From Chloroflexota bacterium (lineage in GTDB: Bacteria > Chloroflexota > Anaerolineae > Anaerolineales > UBA4823), in NCBI GenBank assembly GCA_012516075.1, contig JAAYXE010000037.1, positions 19,160 to 83,159 of the forward strand: a DNA stretch of 64,000 nucleotides, in the 5' to 3' direction. Positions within the stretch are counted from its first letter, which is position 1, and every line of letters begins with the position of its first letter. Positions 8,644 to 18,348 of the stretch are shown here, in pieces. The position numbers were made by a program, and so were the translations under genes. The notes under the pieces are model-generated. The model had not been told where the DNA came from. It ran no database searches and saw only the letters and a program-made list of their open reading frames with translations.

Positions 8644-9891
8644 ATGCCTGAGTTCCTTGAACTGCTGCCTCCCCGGGATGCCCTGGCTCGCTGGATGAGC
8701 AGCCTGTCTTTTTCCATTGAAAGTGAAGAAATTGAGACCACTGCCGCCCTGGGGCGGGTTACGTCTCAGGCGGTGGTTGCTGCCGAACCCCTGCCCGCAT
8801 TTCCACGCTCGACTGTGGATGGTTATGCCGTAAAGGCCGCGGATACGTACGGCGCCAGCGACGCCCTCCCGGCGTATCTGCAGCTCATCGGTGAGGTGCC
8901 CATGGGGGCTGCGCCGGAGATCACGCTGGGGCCGGCCCAGTGCGCCCTGATTCACACCGGCGGTATGCTCCCACAAGGCGCCGATGCGGTCGTGATGCTG
9001 GAATACACGCAGACCACCGGAAGGAATGAGATCGAGGTGCTGCGGGCGGCTGCCGTCGGTGAAAATGTGTTGAAAGTGGGTGAGGACGTTGATGCCGGCG
9101 AGGTAGTGATCCCGGCTGGTACCCGCCTGCGCGCTGCAGAGATCGGCGGTCTGATGGCCCTGGGCTTCACACGTGTGCGCGTGGCGCCCCGTCCTCGGGT
9201 GGGGATCATCTCCAGCGGCGACGAGGTGGTCACGCCCGGGCAGGCGGTCCTTCCTGGTCAGGTGCGCGACGTGAACACGTACACCCTGAGCGCACTGGTG
9301 GAGCACAACGGGGGCATCCCGGTCTGCTACGGGATTACACCAGACCGGGAGGAAGCGCTGTACAGTAAGGCGCGCCAGGCGCTGGATGAATGCGATGTGG
9401 TGGTCATCAGTGCCGGCTCGTCTGCCAGCACGCGCGATCTGACCGCACGGGTGATCAACCGGCTGGGAGAACCAGGCGTCCTGGTACACGGTGTTAACGT
9501 GCGGCCGGGCAAACCCAGCATCCTGGCGGTATGTGATGGAAAAGCCGCCATCGGCCTGCCCGGGAACCCGGTCAGTGCTCTGGTTATCGCCCGGCTGTTT
9601 CTCAGCCCGCTGCTGCTGGCACTGCAGGGTCAGCAGGTGCGCCAGGAACCGGTGCGCCTGAAGGCCCGGCTGACCCTGAACATCGCTTCGCAGGCCGGTC
9701 GCGAAGACTGGGTACCTGTGCGGCTGGAGAAAGACTGTTCAGATGGAGAGGCGATCTACCGGGCGGAACCGGTGTTCGGAAAATCCAATCTGATTTTCAC
9801 GCTCGCGCGCGCCGACGGCCTGCTGCGCATCCCGCCGGAGGCTAACGGAGTGAGCGCCGGCGAAGTTGTGGAAGTTGAGCTGCTTGAGTAA
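8644..9891 (+). CDS. moeA: Molybdopterin molybdenumtransferase MoeA
   Basis: 415 residues, normal MoeA length. N-terminal domain with PRSTVDGYAVKA, central MoCF domain with ISSGDEVV, INAG-like VISAGSSASTRD and GLPGNPVSALV, and a C-terminal barrel. MoeA inserts molybdate into adenylylated molybdopterin in the cytoplasm. It starts 4 bases after the prenyltransferase gene and overlaps the ACT-domain gene by one base. A second, fused MoeA follows 500 bases downstream; the pair probably serves different Mo or W cofactors or needs. Confidence 0.93.
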   Translation: MPEFLELLPPRDALARWMSSLSFSIESEEIETTAALGRVTSQAVVAAEPLPAFPRSTVDGYAVKAADTYGASDALPAYLQLIGEVPMGAAPEITLGPAQCALIHTGGMLPQGADAVVMLEYTQTTGRNEIEVLRAAAVGENVLKVGEDVDAGEVVIPAGTRLRAAEIGGLMALGFTRVRVAPRPRVGIISSGDEVVTPGQAVLPGQVRDVNTYTLSALVEHNGGIPVCYGITPDREEALYSKARQALDECDVVVISAGSSASTRDLTARVINRLGEPGVLVHGVNVRPGKPSILAVCDGKAAIGLPGNPVSALVIARLFLSPLLLALQGQQVRQEPVRLKARLTLNIASQAGREDWVPVRLEKDCSDGEAIYRAEPVFGKSNLIFTLARADGLLRIPPEANGVSAGEVVEVELLE

Positions 9892-10277
9892 TGGCGCTAA
9901 CCCTCTCTGTACTGCCGGATCGCTTCGCCATCTGTCACATGTCTTCCGATGCGGTTCTGCCTGATTGGGCGCTGGCGCCACCGTTCGCCGCTGCTGTACG
10001 CACGGCCGATGAGTTGAGCCTTGTGTGCGTCGAGGCGCTGGTCCCACAGCAGGTCCAGGCGGAACGGGGCTGGCGGGCGATTAAGGTTCAGGGACCGCTG
10101 GATTTTGCCCTCACCGGGGTGCTCTCTTCACTGGCGGCGCCGCTGGCCCAGGCCCGGATCAGCATTTTTGCCATTTCCACATTCGAGACCGATTATCTGC
10201 TGGTGAAGGAAGCCACCCTGGAAAGAGCCTTAGCGGTGCTCAGTCATGCCGGTCACCGGATCGCACGCGCCGGTTAA
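9891..10277 (+). CDS. ACT-domain protein (COG3603-like)
   Basis: 128 residues with tandem small ACT-like folds. The C-terminal part, LSSLAAPLAQARISIFAISTFETDYLLVKEATLERALAVLSHAGHRI, matches the ACT_7/CASTOR-type segment (amino-acid sensing, often isoleucine or arginine-like ligands). It starts on the stop codon of moeA (TAATG), so translation is coupled. No enzyme domain is attached; the role is probably regulatory ligand binding. Function in this context is unknown. Confidence 0.75.
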   Translation: MALTLSVLPDRFAICHMSSDAVLPDWALAPPFAAAVRTADELSLVCVEALVPQQVQAERGWRAIKVQGPLDFALTGVLSSLAAPLAQARISIFAISTFETDYLLVKEATLERALAVLSHAGHRIARAG

Positions 10278-10392
10278 CCTCACCGCCGGCAGTCACCTGA
10301 TGCACCGAACTCAAACGTCAGAATTTGCGGTCTCACTGCTCCGCATTATTGAAAAAGCATAAAGACCCACCACCAAAAACGGAATTTACAAA

Positions 10393-12423
10393 ATGAGCGA
10401 CGTTTATTTACACGATATTCCCCTGGAAGAAGCCCAGCAGCGGATGGAAAAGGCCCTCCGGGATGCAGGGCGCCTGGGGGTGTTGGGGATTGAGGAGATC
10501 CCGCTGGACGAACACGCCCTGGGGAGGGTGCTGGCCGAACCGGTGCAGGCCCTGATATCGTCGCCTCACTACCACGCCTCAGCGATGGACGGTTTTGCCG
10601 TACGGGCGGAGGATACGGAAGATGCTGAACTGAACAATCCGGTGGTCCTTAAAGTGCGGCCGCCGCTGGGGGCGCAGGATGTGCAGGAACCCCCCGCTGC
10701 GGACGGAAAGGAAGAAGCCGGATGGGCTTATTATGTGGATACAGGAGATCCGGTGCCGCTGTGGGCTGACGCCGTGATCCCGATTGAAAACGTGGAGCCG
10801 CTGGATGAGCAGGGAGGCATCAGTGCCCAGGCACGCCGCCCGGCAGCCATCCGCATTCGCGCAGCCGTGCCGCCCTGGAGCCATATCCGCCCCATCGGAG
10901 AGGATATGGTTGCCACCCAGCTGGTGCTGCCTGCGGGCCATAAGCTGAGGCCGGTGGACCTGGGAGCGATTGCCGGCTGCGGCCACAGCACGGTGCGTGT
11001 AGCAAAACGTCCGCGGGTAGCCATTCTGCCGACCGGGACGGAGCTTGTTCCGGTCGGGCAGCCGGTGCGCCCCGGCGATATCATTGAATACAACAGCCTG
11101 GTGCTGGCAGCCCAGGTCATCAGCTGGGGCGGGCAGGCGGACCGCTTCCCAATCACCCCGGATGTGTTTGAACAGATCCGCGACCGGGTGGCAGAGGCGG
11201 CCAGAGACCATGACCTGGTGCTGTTAAACGCAGGGTCCTCCGCCGGATCTGAGGATTTTTCTGCCCGGGTGGTGTCCTCTCTGGGCGAGCTGCTGGTGCA
11301 CGGCGTGGCCGTCCGTCCTGGCCACCCGGTGATTCTGGGGATGATCCATTCCCCCTGCGATGGTGATCCACAGCGAAAAGTACCGGTGATTGGCGTCCCG
11401 GGCTATCCGGTCTCGGCGGCATTGACGGCGGAGATCTTCGTCCAGCCGCTCCTGGCACGCTGGCTGGGCCTGCCGGAACAGGAGGACGAGACCGTTGTGG
11501 CCCAACTGACCCGCAAAGTCACTTCTCCGGCTGGCGATGTGGATTATCTGCGGGTGGCGGTGGGCCAGGTGGGCGATAAACTGCTGGCTGCGCCGCTGTC
11601 ACGCGGCTCCGGGGTGATTACCTCGCTGGTACGCGCCGATGGAATTGCCATCCTGCCGGCCGGCGTGCAGGGCCTCCCAGCAGGTGCACCGGTCGAAGTG
11701 CACCTTTACCGCTCGCGGGCAGACCTCAAGCGCACGATCTTTGCGATCGGATCGCATGACATCACCCTGGACCTGATGGCGCAGCGTCTGGCCGTGCACG
11801 GCCGCCGCCTGGCTTCTGCCAATGTGGGCAGCCAGGGCGGGCTGGTTGCCCTGCGCAGGGGTGAGGCGCATCTGGCCGGATCTCATCTGCTGGATCCCGA
11901 AAGCGGTGAATACAACCTGACCTATATCCGGCAGTATCTGCCGGATACCCCCGTGCGGGTGGTGTCTCTGGTGGGGAGAGAGCAGGGGCTGCTGGTGCCC
12001 CGGGGAAACCCCAAAGGGATCCGCTCCATCGAGGATCTGGTCCGCCCGGATGTGACCTTTGTGAACCGGCAGCGCGGCGCGGGGACGCGTGTGCTGCTCG
12101 ATTATCACCTGGGCCTGCTGGGAATGGACCCCCGGCAGGTGCGGGGTTACGAACGCGAAGAGTACACCCACCTGGCCGTTGCCGCCGCCGTCTCCTCGGG
12201 GCGGGCAGACACCGGCCTGGGAATCGCCGCAGCTGCCCAGGCGCTGGACCTGGATTTTGTGCCCCTCTTTCAGGAACGATATGACCTGGTTATTCCGGTA
12301 GAATACTATTCCAGCGACCTGCTGGCGCCGCTGCTCGAGCTGCTTCACGACCCGGAGTTTCGTGAAGCCGTGGCAGCACTGCCGGGCTATGATGTCAGCC
12401 AGATGGGAAATGTGGTCGTCTGA
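10393..12423 (+). CDS. moeA: MoeA fused to a periplasmic-binding-protein-like domain
   Basis: 676 residues. Residues about 1-415 form a full MoeA: YHASAMDGFAVRAED, LPTGTELV, NAGSSAGSEDFSARVV and GVPGYPVSAAL. Residues about 440-670 form a type-II PBP/LysR-substrate-like domain (IFAIGSHDITLDLMAQRL, GSQGGLVALRRGEAHLAGSHLLD, QRGAGTRVLLDYHL), the domain family that binds molybdate or other small anions. This fusion is a known architecture in anaerobes and archaea. The extra domain may sense or deliver molybdate or tungstate. It has its own RBS region after a 115-base gap. No signal peptide, so the binding domain is cytoplasmic. Confidence 0.9.
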   Translation: MSDVYLHDIPLEEAQQRMEKALRDAGRLGVLGIEEIPLDEHALGRVLAEPVQALISSPHYHASAMDGFAVRAEDTEDAELNNPVVLKVRPPLGAQDVQEPPAADGKEEAGWAYYVDTGDPVPLWADAVIPIENVEPLDEQGGISAQARRPAAIRIRAAVPPWSHIRPIGEDMVATQLVLPAGHKLRPVDLGAIAGCGHSTVRVAKRPRVAILPTGTELVPVGQPVRPGDIIEYNSLVLAAQVISWGGQADRFPITPDVFEQIRDRVAEAARDHDLVLLNAGSSAGSEDFSARVVSSLGELLVHGVAVRPGHPVILGMIHSPCDGDPQRKVPVIGVPGYPVSAALTAEIFVQPLLARWLGLPEQEDETVVAQLTRKVTSPAGDVDYLRVAVGQVGDKLLAAPLSRGSGVITSLVRADGIAILPAGVQGLPAGAPVEVHLYRSRADLKRTIFAIGSHDITLDLMAQRLAVHGRRLASANVGSQGGLVALRRGEAHLAGSHLLDPESGEYNLTYIRQYLPDTPVRVVSLVGREQGLLVPRGNPKGIRSIEDLVRPDVTFVNRQRGAGTRVLLDYHLGLLGMDPRQVRGYEREEYTHLAVAAAVSSGRADTGLGIAAAAQALDLDFVPLFQERYDLVIPVEYYSSDLLAPLLELLHDPEFREAVAALPGYDVSQMGNVVV

Positions 12424-12457
12424 TACAATAATGATGTGACGAAAGGAGGGAATTACA

Positions 12458-12922
12458 ATGCCGCTTCAAGCTGGAATTCCGGCCCCGGATTTCACCCTCA
12501 AGGATGAAACAGGAACGGAGCGCCGACTGTCTGATTACCGGGGTAAACCGGTGGTCCTTTACTTCTATCCGAAGGATGACACCCCGGGCTGTACCACAGA
12601 AGCATGCCGGTTTCGTGATGATTACAGCGCTTACCAGGATGCTGGTGTAACCATTTTAGGGGTCAGCCCCGATACACCGAAAAGCCATGCGAAATTTAAG
12701 GAGAAGTACCAGCTGCCCTTCACACTGCTGGCCGATGAGGGCCATACCGTAGCAGACATGTATGGTGTATGGGGACCGAAGAAGTTTATGGGCAGGGAGT
12801 ATGATGGCGTGCTGCGCACGACTTTCCTCATCGACCCAGACGGCAACATTGCACGCGTCTTTGAGAACGTGAAACCGGCCGATCACAGCCGGGAAATTCT
12901 GGAAGCCCTGCAGCAGGTATGA
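12458..12922 (+). CDS. bcp: Thioredoxin-dependent peroxiredoxin, Bcp/PrxQ type
   Basis: 154 residues, typical length. FYPKDDTPGCTTEACRFRD gives the peroxidatic C45 and resolving C50 (C-x4-C, the PrxQ arrangement with an intra-helix disulphide). Reduces hydroperoxides using thioredoxin in the cytoplasm. The start codon follows AAAGGAGGG. A strong bidirectional terminator lies 50 bases downstream. Confidence 0.96.
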   Translation: MPLQAGIPAPDFTLKDETGTERRLSDYRGKPVVLYFYPKDDTPGCTTEACRFRDDYSAYQDAGVTILGVSPDTPKSHAKFKEKYQLPFTLLADEGHTVADMYGVWGPKKFMGREYDGVLRTTFLIDPDGNIARVFENVKPADHSREILEALQQV

Positions 12923-12973
12923 GGAATAACTGGCCCGTCCGTGTTGGCGTGATGAGGTCAGTACATAGATAAA

Positions 12974-13016
12974 AAAACAGCTGCGAGCGGTCTTGTATGC
13001 CGCTCGCAGCTGTTTT
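12974..13016. terminator. Bidirectional intrinsic terminator
   Basis: Perfect 17-bp stem, AAAACAGCTGCGAGCGG (12974-12990) with its complement (13000-13016), and a 9-base loop. It has A-rich and T-rich flanks on both sides. It serves bcp rightward and the PH-domain gene leftward, and overlaps that gene's TAA stop. Confidence 0.92.
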
Positions 13017-13389
13017 AAGTTTCGACCATGTGGGCCAGGATCATATTGTGGGCCATGTGCGCTTTGTCGGCCCCCCGGAACTCAAACTCGTGGTCTCCCC
13101 GGCAGGTGTTGATGATCAGCTTGCTGCTGGCAAAGAAGCCTCTGCCGGTGAGGATCCCGCTCTCGTCCTCTGCCGCCAGGCTGATGATGCGAGAATTCGG
13201 AATCGAGACAACAGCTTTCATCCGGCGCAGAAACACCTTGTCATAAAAAATGATGCGGTGCGAGGTGACCCCTAAAAAGCCTGTCCCGCTGCCTTTCATA
13301 TCGAAAACAGCCTCCACTTTTTCTCCCGGGAGCAGGGAAGCCTGTATTTTATCGAGCTGGTCTTTGAGATCGTAAATTACCTCGGCCAT
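13015..13389 (-). CDS. Bacterial PH-domain protein
   Basis: 124 residues from the ATG at 13389, which follows GAAAGGA by 9 bases; the frame is open further upstream but those codons overlap map. The core LPGEKVEAVFDMKGSGTGFLGVTSHRIIFYDKVF is a PH-like (bPH/GRAM type) barrel. No membrane span. Function unknown; such proteins are common small cytoplasmic factors in Chloroflexota and Actinobacteria. The gene lies just downstream of map and may be co-transcribed with it. Confidence 0.75.
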   Translation of the reverse strand: MAEVIYDLKDQLDKIQASLLPGEKVEAVFDMKGSGTGFLGVTSHRIIFYDKVFLRRMKAVVSIPNSRIISLAAEDESGILTGRGFFASSKLIINTCRGDHEFEFRGADKAHMAHNMILAHMVET

Positions 13390-13489
13390 AGGTGCAAATC
13401 CTTTCATATCGCGGGCGAAGCGTTCAAATCCTGCTGCCAGTATGTACGCCTGGAGGGTGAAAAAGTTTCCGGCGGATGCCAGCAGCGGG

Positions 13490-14236
13490 TTAGAGGGCAG
13501 TAACCACAACCGGTTTTCCGCGGGTCACGATGATCGTATGCTCATATTGAGCGGAGAGGCTGCCGTCCGGGGTGCGCAGTGTCCAGCCATCCGCGGCTGT
13601 GACCACATGGTTGGCACCGGTGGACAGGAACGGCTCGACGGTGATCACCATCCCCTCGACCAGCTGGCGGCGGTCCAGCCGGTTGTAGTAATTGGGGACG
13701 TGGCGCGGCTCTTCGTGGATACTGCGGCCGACGCCGTGGCCGTTGAGATCGCGCAGGATGGAAAACCCGCTGCGCAGGGCCTCTTCCTCGACGGCTTTTC
13801 CGATCACGTTCAGCGGCAGGCCGGCCTTTACCGCGGCAATCGCTCTGAGCATGGCGTTTTTTGTGCTGCGGCACAGCTTCTGCTGCACACGCCCGACCGG
13901 AGGAACCGGGATGGTCTCCGCAGTATCGGCAAAATAGCCGTCCAGTTCAGCGGAAATATCGATGTTCACCAGATCGCCGGGTTGAATCACGCGCTCCCCG
14001 GGGATGCCGTGGGCGGCCTCGTCATTGATGCTGATGCAGGTGGTCCCGGGGAATCCGTACACCAGAACCGGCGCCGAGCGTGCACCGTACTGCTGCAGGA
14101 ATTGGGCGCCAATTTCATCCAGCTCGCGAGTGCTGATGCCCGGGCGGACGTGTTTTTTCATCTCCTGCAGCACCAGGGCGACAATCCTGCCGATGCGTTT
14201 CAAGCCTTTGATATCCTGATCGCTGTCAACCGTCAT
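13490..14236 (-). CDS. map: Methionine aminopeptidase, type I
   Basis: 248 residues. The five metal ligands of the pita-bread fold are all visible: D93 and D104 (NIDISAELDGYFADTAET), H167 (GHGVGRSIHEEP), E201 (TVEPFL) and E232 (YEHTIIV), with substrate-binding H76. Removes N-terminal methionine from nascent proteins. No N-terminal zinc finger. It is away from its usual ribosomal-protein location and lies just upstream of the PH-domain gene on the same strand. Confidence 0.96.
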   Translation of the reverse strand: MTVDSDQDIKGLKRIGRIVALVLQEMKKHVRPGISTRELDEIGAQFLQQYGARSAPVLVYGFPGTTCISINDEAAHGIPGERVIQPGDLVNIDISAELDGYFADTAETIPVPPVGRVQQKLCRSTKNAMLRAIAAVKAGLPLNVIGKAVEEEALRSGFSILRDLNGHGVGRSIHEEPRHVPNYYNRLDRRQLVEGMVITVEPFLSTGANHVVTAADGWTLRTPDGSLSAQYEHTIIVTRGKPVVVTAL

Positions 14237-14558
14237 TCAATATGCCTCCTGCTTCCGGCCGCAGCTGTTCAATGATGGGCTGCACACCCTGCAGCCAGCG
14301 CTGATGCCAGAATATACGGAAATTCTACTCCAAAGCCGTGGGGGTAGGGAAATCCCTTAAGCGGAAAAAGGGGGATATCCCTTAGGGATTTGGGAAGGTT
14401 CCCCATTGAATTCGCCTCCTGACATCTATATAGTTATATGCGTCTGGGAGTTGTCCGCTTTGTGTGCTGCACGAGACGAGACAAATCCCGATCCCTTTCA
14501 GGGGACAACTTTTATCGGTAGTTGATGGAGAGAAGATATGAAAAGGAGAGAGATCGGT
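14237..14558. other. Intergenic region with the promoter of the PRC-barrel lipoprotein gene
   Basis: A rightward promoter is visible: TTGAAT (14406-14411), a 17-base spacer and TATAGT (14429-14434), predicting a start near 14441. Upstream is an imperfect inverted repeat built on AAATCCCTTA and TAGGGATTT (about 14350-14391), which could be an operator. The divergent map gene has no clear promoter that I can pick out. Confidence 0.55.
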
Positions 14559-15815
14559 ATGCGCAAGAAACTCGTAACTTTCCTGTCACTGCTGGCGGTG
14601 TTCACGCTGGCACTGGCCGCCTGTGCTCCCGGAGGAGAAGAAGGCGGAACCCCTGGCGCAGGCGGGACAGTTCTCCCGGGTACTGATTTTCTGGAGACGC
14701 CCGAAGAGACGCTGACTGTCCCGACCGAACCGGCGTTAACCGAACCGGTGGAGACTGAACCCCTGGCCACCGAGCCGGTTATAACGGAACCGGTGGCGAC
14801 GGAGCCAGAGAGTGTGCCCGGCACGGGTGGTTTGAACCCTGCTCTGGTGTCGAATTTGCTCGAGTTCGACATCTGTGATACCAGCGACCAGCAGCTTGCC
14901 AGCGTCAATGACCTGGTGCTGGACTTCAGCCAGGACAGCGCTGACATGACCGGCACGACCACCAGCTCGATTGGTAAGGGTCAGGTGACCTACCTGGTTG
15001 CTGGTGCAGGCGGTCTCCTGGGGATTGGTGAACGCGATATCCTCATCCCCTGGGACGAGGTAGAGATCAGCCGGCCAGATATGACCACCGGCGATGCGGC
15101 TGCCTGTGTGGTGGTAAACGTGCCGCAGGAAGCTTTTAATGAAGTCCCTGAGGTTGACCTTGCGAGCATTGATCTCGAAGATGAAACCTGGGATGACGAA
15201 CTGAGCGCTTACTGGGAAGGCCAGACGTCCGGCGCAGGGGATCTGGGCACTGCCATGGTTACGGAAAGCGTTGAAAGTGTTGACGGTACGCCCGCCGCTA
15301 CCGAACCGGTGATGACCGAAGCCATCGAGACCCCCGAACCCACCGGCACGACCGGCATGGATGAAGGGACCCCTGGAGCCGCAGGTACGGAAGGTGAGAT
15401 CCCTGGCGGTACGCTCGAACGGGCTTTCCTGGCGTCTGAGCTGATGGGCACCAGCGTGCAGGGAATCAACGGCGAGGACCTGGGCGCTGTTGAAGACGTG
15501 ATAATCGATGTCGAAGACGGCAGAATCCTCTATCTGCTGCTCTCGGGTGGTGAGCTGGATCTGGGCGGCGATCTGCTGCCTGTCCCGGTGAACATCCTCA
15601 ATGAGGGCGCCGAAGAAGGCGTACTGCAGCTTCCCACCGATGTCACCCGGCTTGAAGGCGTTCCCACCGTCTCCATCGATGAGCTGATGGCCACGACAGA
15701 GACCGGCTGGGATCGGGGAATCCAGGACTTCTGGAACAATCTCTTCGCCCCTGGGACCACTGCTCCAGAGGACAGTATGGATACCGCTACGGAAACGGTT
15801 GAGCCATCTGGATAA
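14559..15815 (+). CDS. Lipoprotein with two PRC-barrel domains and Thr/Pro/Glu-rich linkers
   Basis: 418 residues from ATG 14559 (AAGGAGA upstream); an ATG at 14538 with its own GGAGAG would add 7 residues. Lipoprotein signal peptide ends in LALAAC. A low-complexity linker of repeated TEPV-type units follows. Two PRC-barrel domains come next: LLEFDICDTSDQQLASVNDLVLDF with LLGIGERDILIPWDEV, and LMGTSVQGINGEDLGAVEDVII with LLPVPVNIL. They are separated by a second acidic, Thr/Pro-rich linker. PRC barrels bind protein partners or form surface scaffolds. The protein is anchored outside the membrane; function is unknown. Confidence 0.85.
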   Translation: MRKKLVTFLSLLAVFTLALAACAPGGEEGGTPGAGGTVLPGTDFLETPEETLTVPTEPALTEPVETEPLATEPVITEPVATEPESVPGTGGLNPALVSNLLEFDICDTSDQQLASVNDLVLDFSQDSADMTGTTTSSIGKGQVTYLVAGAGGLLGIGERDILIPWDEVEISRPDMTTGDAAACVVVNVPQEAFNEVPEVDLASIDLEDETWDDELSAYWEGQTSGAGDLGTAMVTESVESVDGTPAATEPVMTEAIETPEPTGTTGMDEGTPGAAGTEGEIPGGTLERAFLASELMGTSVQGINGEDLGAVEDVIIDVEDGRILYLLLSGGELDLGGDLLPVPVNILNEGAEEGVLQLPTDVTRLEGVPTVSIDELMATTETGWDRGIQDFWNNLFAPGTTAPEDSMDTATETVEPSG

Positions 15816-15855
15816 GCGCAGGATCGCATAGCCTCCTCTAAAGAGTTGTAACGCG

Positions 15856-15888
15856 CAGTCTCCCACTCGATGTTGGAGTGGGAGGCTG
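15856..15888. terminator. Intrinsic terminator
   Basis: A 13-bp stem (15856-15868 with 15876-15888, one G-T pair) and 7-base loop, followed by TCTGATTTTT rightward. It lies between the convergent lipoprotein gene and trpB2 and mainly ends the former. Confidence 0.88.
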
Positions 15889-15926
15889 TCTGATTTTTAA
15901 CGAAATTCTGCCGGTTCTGGAGTGCG

Positions 15927-17300
15927 TTAGCCGGGCACAGCTACCTGCGGCAGGTCCTTCAGGGACTGTTCAAGCTTCTCCTGCGGAATGGTGTAGTTCT
16001 CAAGCTGTCCGCTGAAATAAGCCTGATACGCCATCATGTCGAAGTTGCCGTGGCCCGACAGATTGAACAGGATGACCCGCTTTTCTCCCTTTTCACGTGC
16101 ATCCAGCGCCTCATCAATGGCCGCCCGAATGGCATGCGCGCTCTCTGGGGCTGGGATGATCCCCTCGGTGCGGGCGAACTGGACCGCCGCGGCGAAGGTT
16201 TCCTTCTGCGGCACGGCTACCGCTTCAAGATAACCGGCGTCGTACAGGGCGCACAGGCTGGGGGCCATGCCGTGATAGCGCAGACCGCCTGCGTGGATAG
16301 GCGGGGGTACGAAATCATGCCCCAGGGTGTGCATCTTGACGATGGGGGCCATCTTGGCGGTGTCGCCGTAATCAAAGGTGTAAACGCCCCGGGTCAGCGA
16401 AGGGGCTGCCTGTGGTTCGACGGCGACCAGGCGCGTGCGCTGTCCCTCGCGCAGGTTCTGACGGAGGAACGGGTAAGCAATACCGGCAAAGTTGGAGCCC
16501 CCGCCGACGCAGCCGATGACAACATCCGGGTATTCACCCGCCATATCCATCTGCTTCAGCGCTTCTTCGCCGATCACGGTCTGGTGCGTGAGAACATGGT
16601 TGAGCACCGAGCCCAGGCTGTACTTCTTCCTGCCGTTCGAGGTTGCAGCCATTTCCACCGCTTCTGAGATGGCGATCCCCAGAGAGCCGGGGCTGTCCGG
16701 GTTTTCTGCCAGGATGGATCGACCAAACTGGGTGCGGTCTGTGGGGCTGGCAAAAACCTGGGCGCCAAAGGTCTCCATCAGCATGCGGCGGTAGGGTTTC
16801 TGCTGGTAAGAGACCTTGACCATGTAAACTTCCAGGTCCAGGTCGAAGAAGTTGCAGGCCATTGAAAGCGCGGAGCCCCACTGGCCGGCGCCTGTTTCAG
16901 TGGTCAGTGCCTTTACGCCGGCTGCTTTGTTGTAGAAGGCCTGGGCGACAGCGGTGTTGGGCTTGTGGCTGCCGACCGGGGATACGCCTTCGTTTTTGTA
17001 GTATATGTGCGCCGGGGTTCCCAGGGCTTTTTCCAGCCGGTGGGCGCGAATCAGGGGCGTCGGCCGCCAGAGCTTGTAAATTTCACGCACCTCATCCGGG
17101 ATCGGAATGAAGCGTTCTGTGCTGACCTCCTGCAGGATGATTTCCATCGGAAAGATCACCGACAGGAAATCGGGAGTCACCGGTTCTCTGGTCTGCGGGT
17201 GGAGCACCGGCGCCGGCGGTACGGGGCTGTCGGCGTTGATGTTGTACCATTCGCGGGGGATGTCCGCTTCACTGAGTAGAAAACGAGTCTGGTCGGTCAT
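15927..17300 (-). CDS. trpB2: Tryptophan synthase beta-like protein TrpB2
   Basis: 457 residues from the ATG at 17300, preceded by GGAGGAGG; longer than TrpB1 (about 400), as usual for TrpB2. PLP lysine lies in [15 protein letters not shown], the phosphate loop is [15 protein letters not shown], and [11 protein letters not shown] is the cofactor-contact segment. TrpB2 enzymes work without a TrpA partner and make tryptophan from serine and indole, salvaging free indole. It lies 31 bases after trpS, under the same T-box leader, so it should be induced when tryptophanyl-tRNA runs low. No trpA or other trp genes are in the window. Confidence 0.93.
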   Translation of the reverse strand: MTDQTRFLLSEADIPREWYNINADSPVPPAPVLHPQTREPVTPDFLSVIFPMEIILQEVSTERFIPIPDEVREIYKLWRPTPLIRAHRLEKALGTPAHIYYKNEGVSPVGSHKPNTAVAQAFYNKAAGVKALTTETGAGQWGSALSMACNFFDLDLEVYMVKVSYQQKPYRRMLMETFGAQVFASPTDRTQFGRSILAENPDSPGSLGIAISEAVEMAATSNGRKKYSLGSVLNHVLTHQTVIGEEALKQMDMAGEYPDVVIGCVGGGSNFAGIAYPFLRQNLREGQRTRLVAVEPQAAPSLTRGVYTFDYGDTAKMAPIVKMHTLGHDFVPPPIHAGGLRYHGMAPSLCALYDAGYLEAVAVPQKETFAAAVQFARTEGIIPAPESAHAIRAAIDEALDAREKGEKRVILFNLSGHGNFDMMAYQAYFSGQLENYTIPQEKLEQSLKDLPQVAVPG

Positions 17301-17331
17301 GGTGTAAACCTCCTCCTTTTTGTTATCTTCG

Positions 17332-18348
17332 TTATCTCTGGCTGGTGAGTTTTTCACTGGCAAGCAGCCCCATGCGGGTCATGACTTCGGCAAGGGTTTC
17401 TTCCGCCAGGGGACGGGCGCGTTCTGTACCTTCGTGCAGGATGTCCCTCAGATCGTCCGGATGGGCGATCAGTTCAGCACGCTTCTGCCGGATAGGCGCC
17501 AGGTATTCGTTCAACGCTTCCGCCAGCCGGCGCTTGACCTCCACATCGCCGATCCTTCCCTGACGGTAGCGCTCTTTGAACTCCTCCACCTGGGCCTTAT
17601 CCGGATTGAAGATATCGTGGTAGGCAAATACGGGATTCCCTTCCACATGCCCGGGATCGGTGGCGTGGATACGAGTCGGATCGGTGTACATGTTCATGAC
17701 CTTACGGGTGGTCTCTTCCGGGCTGTCCTTGAGCAGGATGGTGTTCCCGTACGAGCTGTGCATGGTGCGGTTGTCCGTTCCGGGCAGACGCGGGGTGGTG
17801 GAGAGCAGCCCTTCGGGCTCCGGAAAAGTCTCTCCATAGAGCTGGTTGAAGCGCCGGGCGATCTCGCGGGTCAGCTCAATATGGGGAAGCTGATCTTCAC
17901 CTACGGGAACCACGTCCGCTTTGTAGATCAGGATATCTGCAGCCTGCAGCACCGGGTAGGTCAGCAGGCCCAGAGAGGGGGTAAGGTTCAACTGCTGGGT
18001 TTGCTCTTTATAGGTGGGCACACGGTTGAGACGTGCCACAGTGACCAGCATGCTGAACAGCAGAGAGAGCTGCGCATGGGCGGGCACCCTCGACTGCTGC
18101 ACGATGACAGATTTCTGGGGGTCAATTCCAGAGGCTATCCAATCTGCGAGCACTTCCAGGATGTTGTTCTGGATTCTCTCCGGGTGCTCGTAATCGGTCG
18201 TCAGCACATGCAGATCGGCGATGAGAAAATAGCAGTCGTAAATATCCTGCAGCTGGCGCCAGTTTTCCAGCGTGCCGACCAGGTGACCGATGTGACGCGG
18301 TCCGGTGACCCGGTGTCCGGTAAGGATGCGCCCTTTTTTATCTGTCAT
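17332..18348 (-). CDS. trpS: Tryptophanyl-tRNA synthetase
   Basis: 338 residues from ATG 18348, which sits 6 bases after AGGAGGTG. Class I fold: HIGH-type motif in [16 protein letters not shown], and tryptophan-binding core ending in [19 protein letters not shown]. That last segment sits where KMSKS is expected, but it reads TMHSS, lacking both lysines. The surrounding residues (SYGNTI) are conserved, so this is probably a lineage variant and not decay. Charges tRNA-Trp in the cytoplasm. It heads a trpS-trpB2 operon controlled by a T-box leader. Confidence 0.93.
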   Translation of the reverse strand: MTDKKGRILTGHRVTGPRHIGHLVGTLENWRQLQDIYDCYFLIADLHVLTTDYEHPERIQNNILEVLADWIASGIDPQKSVIVQQSRVPAHAQLSLLFSMLVTVARLNRVPTYKEQTQQLNLTPSLGLLTYPVLQAADILIYKADVVPVGEDQLPHIELTREIARRFNQLYGETFPEPEGLLSTTPRLPGTDNRTMHSSYGNTILLKDSPEETTRKVMNMYTDPTRIHATDPGHVEGNPVFAYHDIFNPDKAQVEEFKERYRQGRIGDVEVKRRLAEALNEYLAPIRQKRAELIAHPDDLRDILHEGTERARPLAEETLAEVMTRMGLLASEKLTSQR

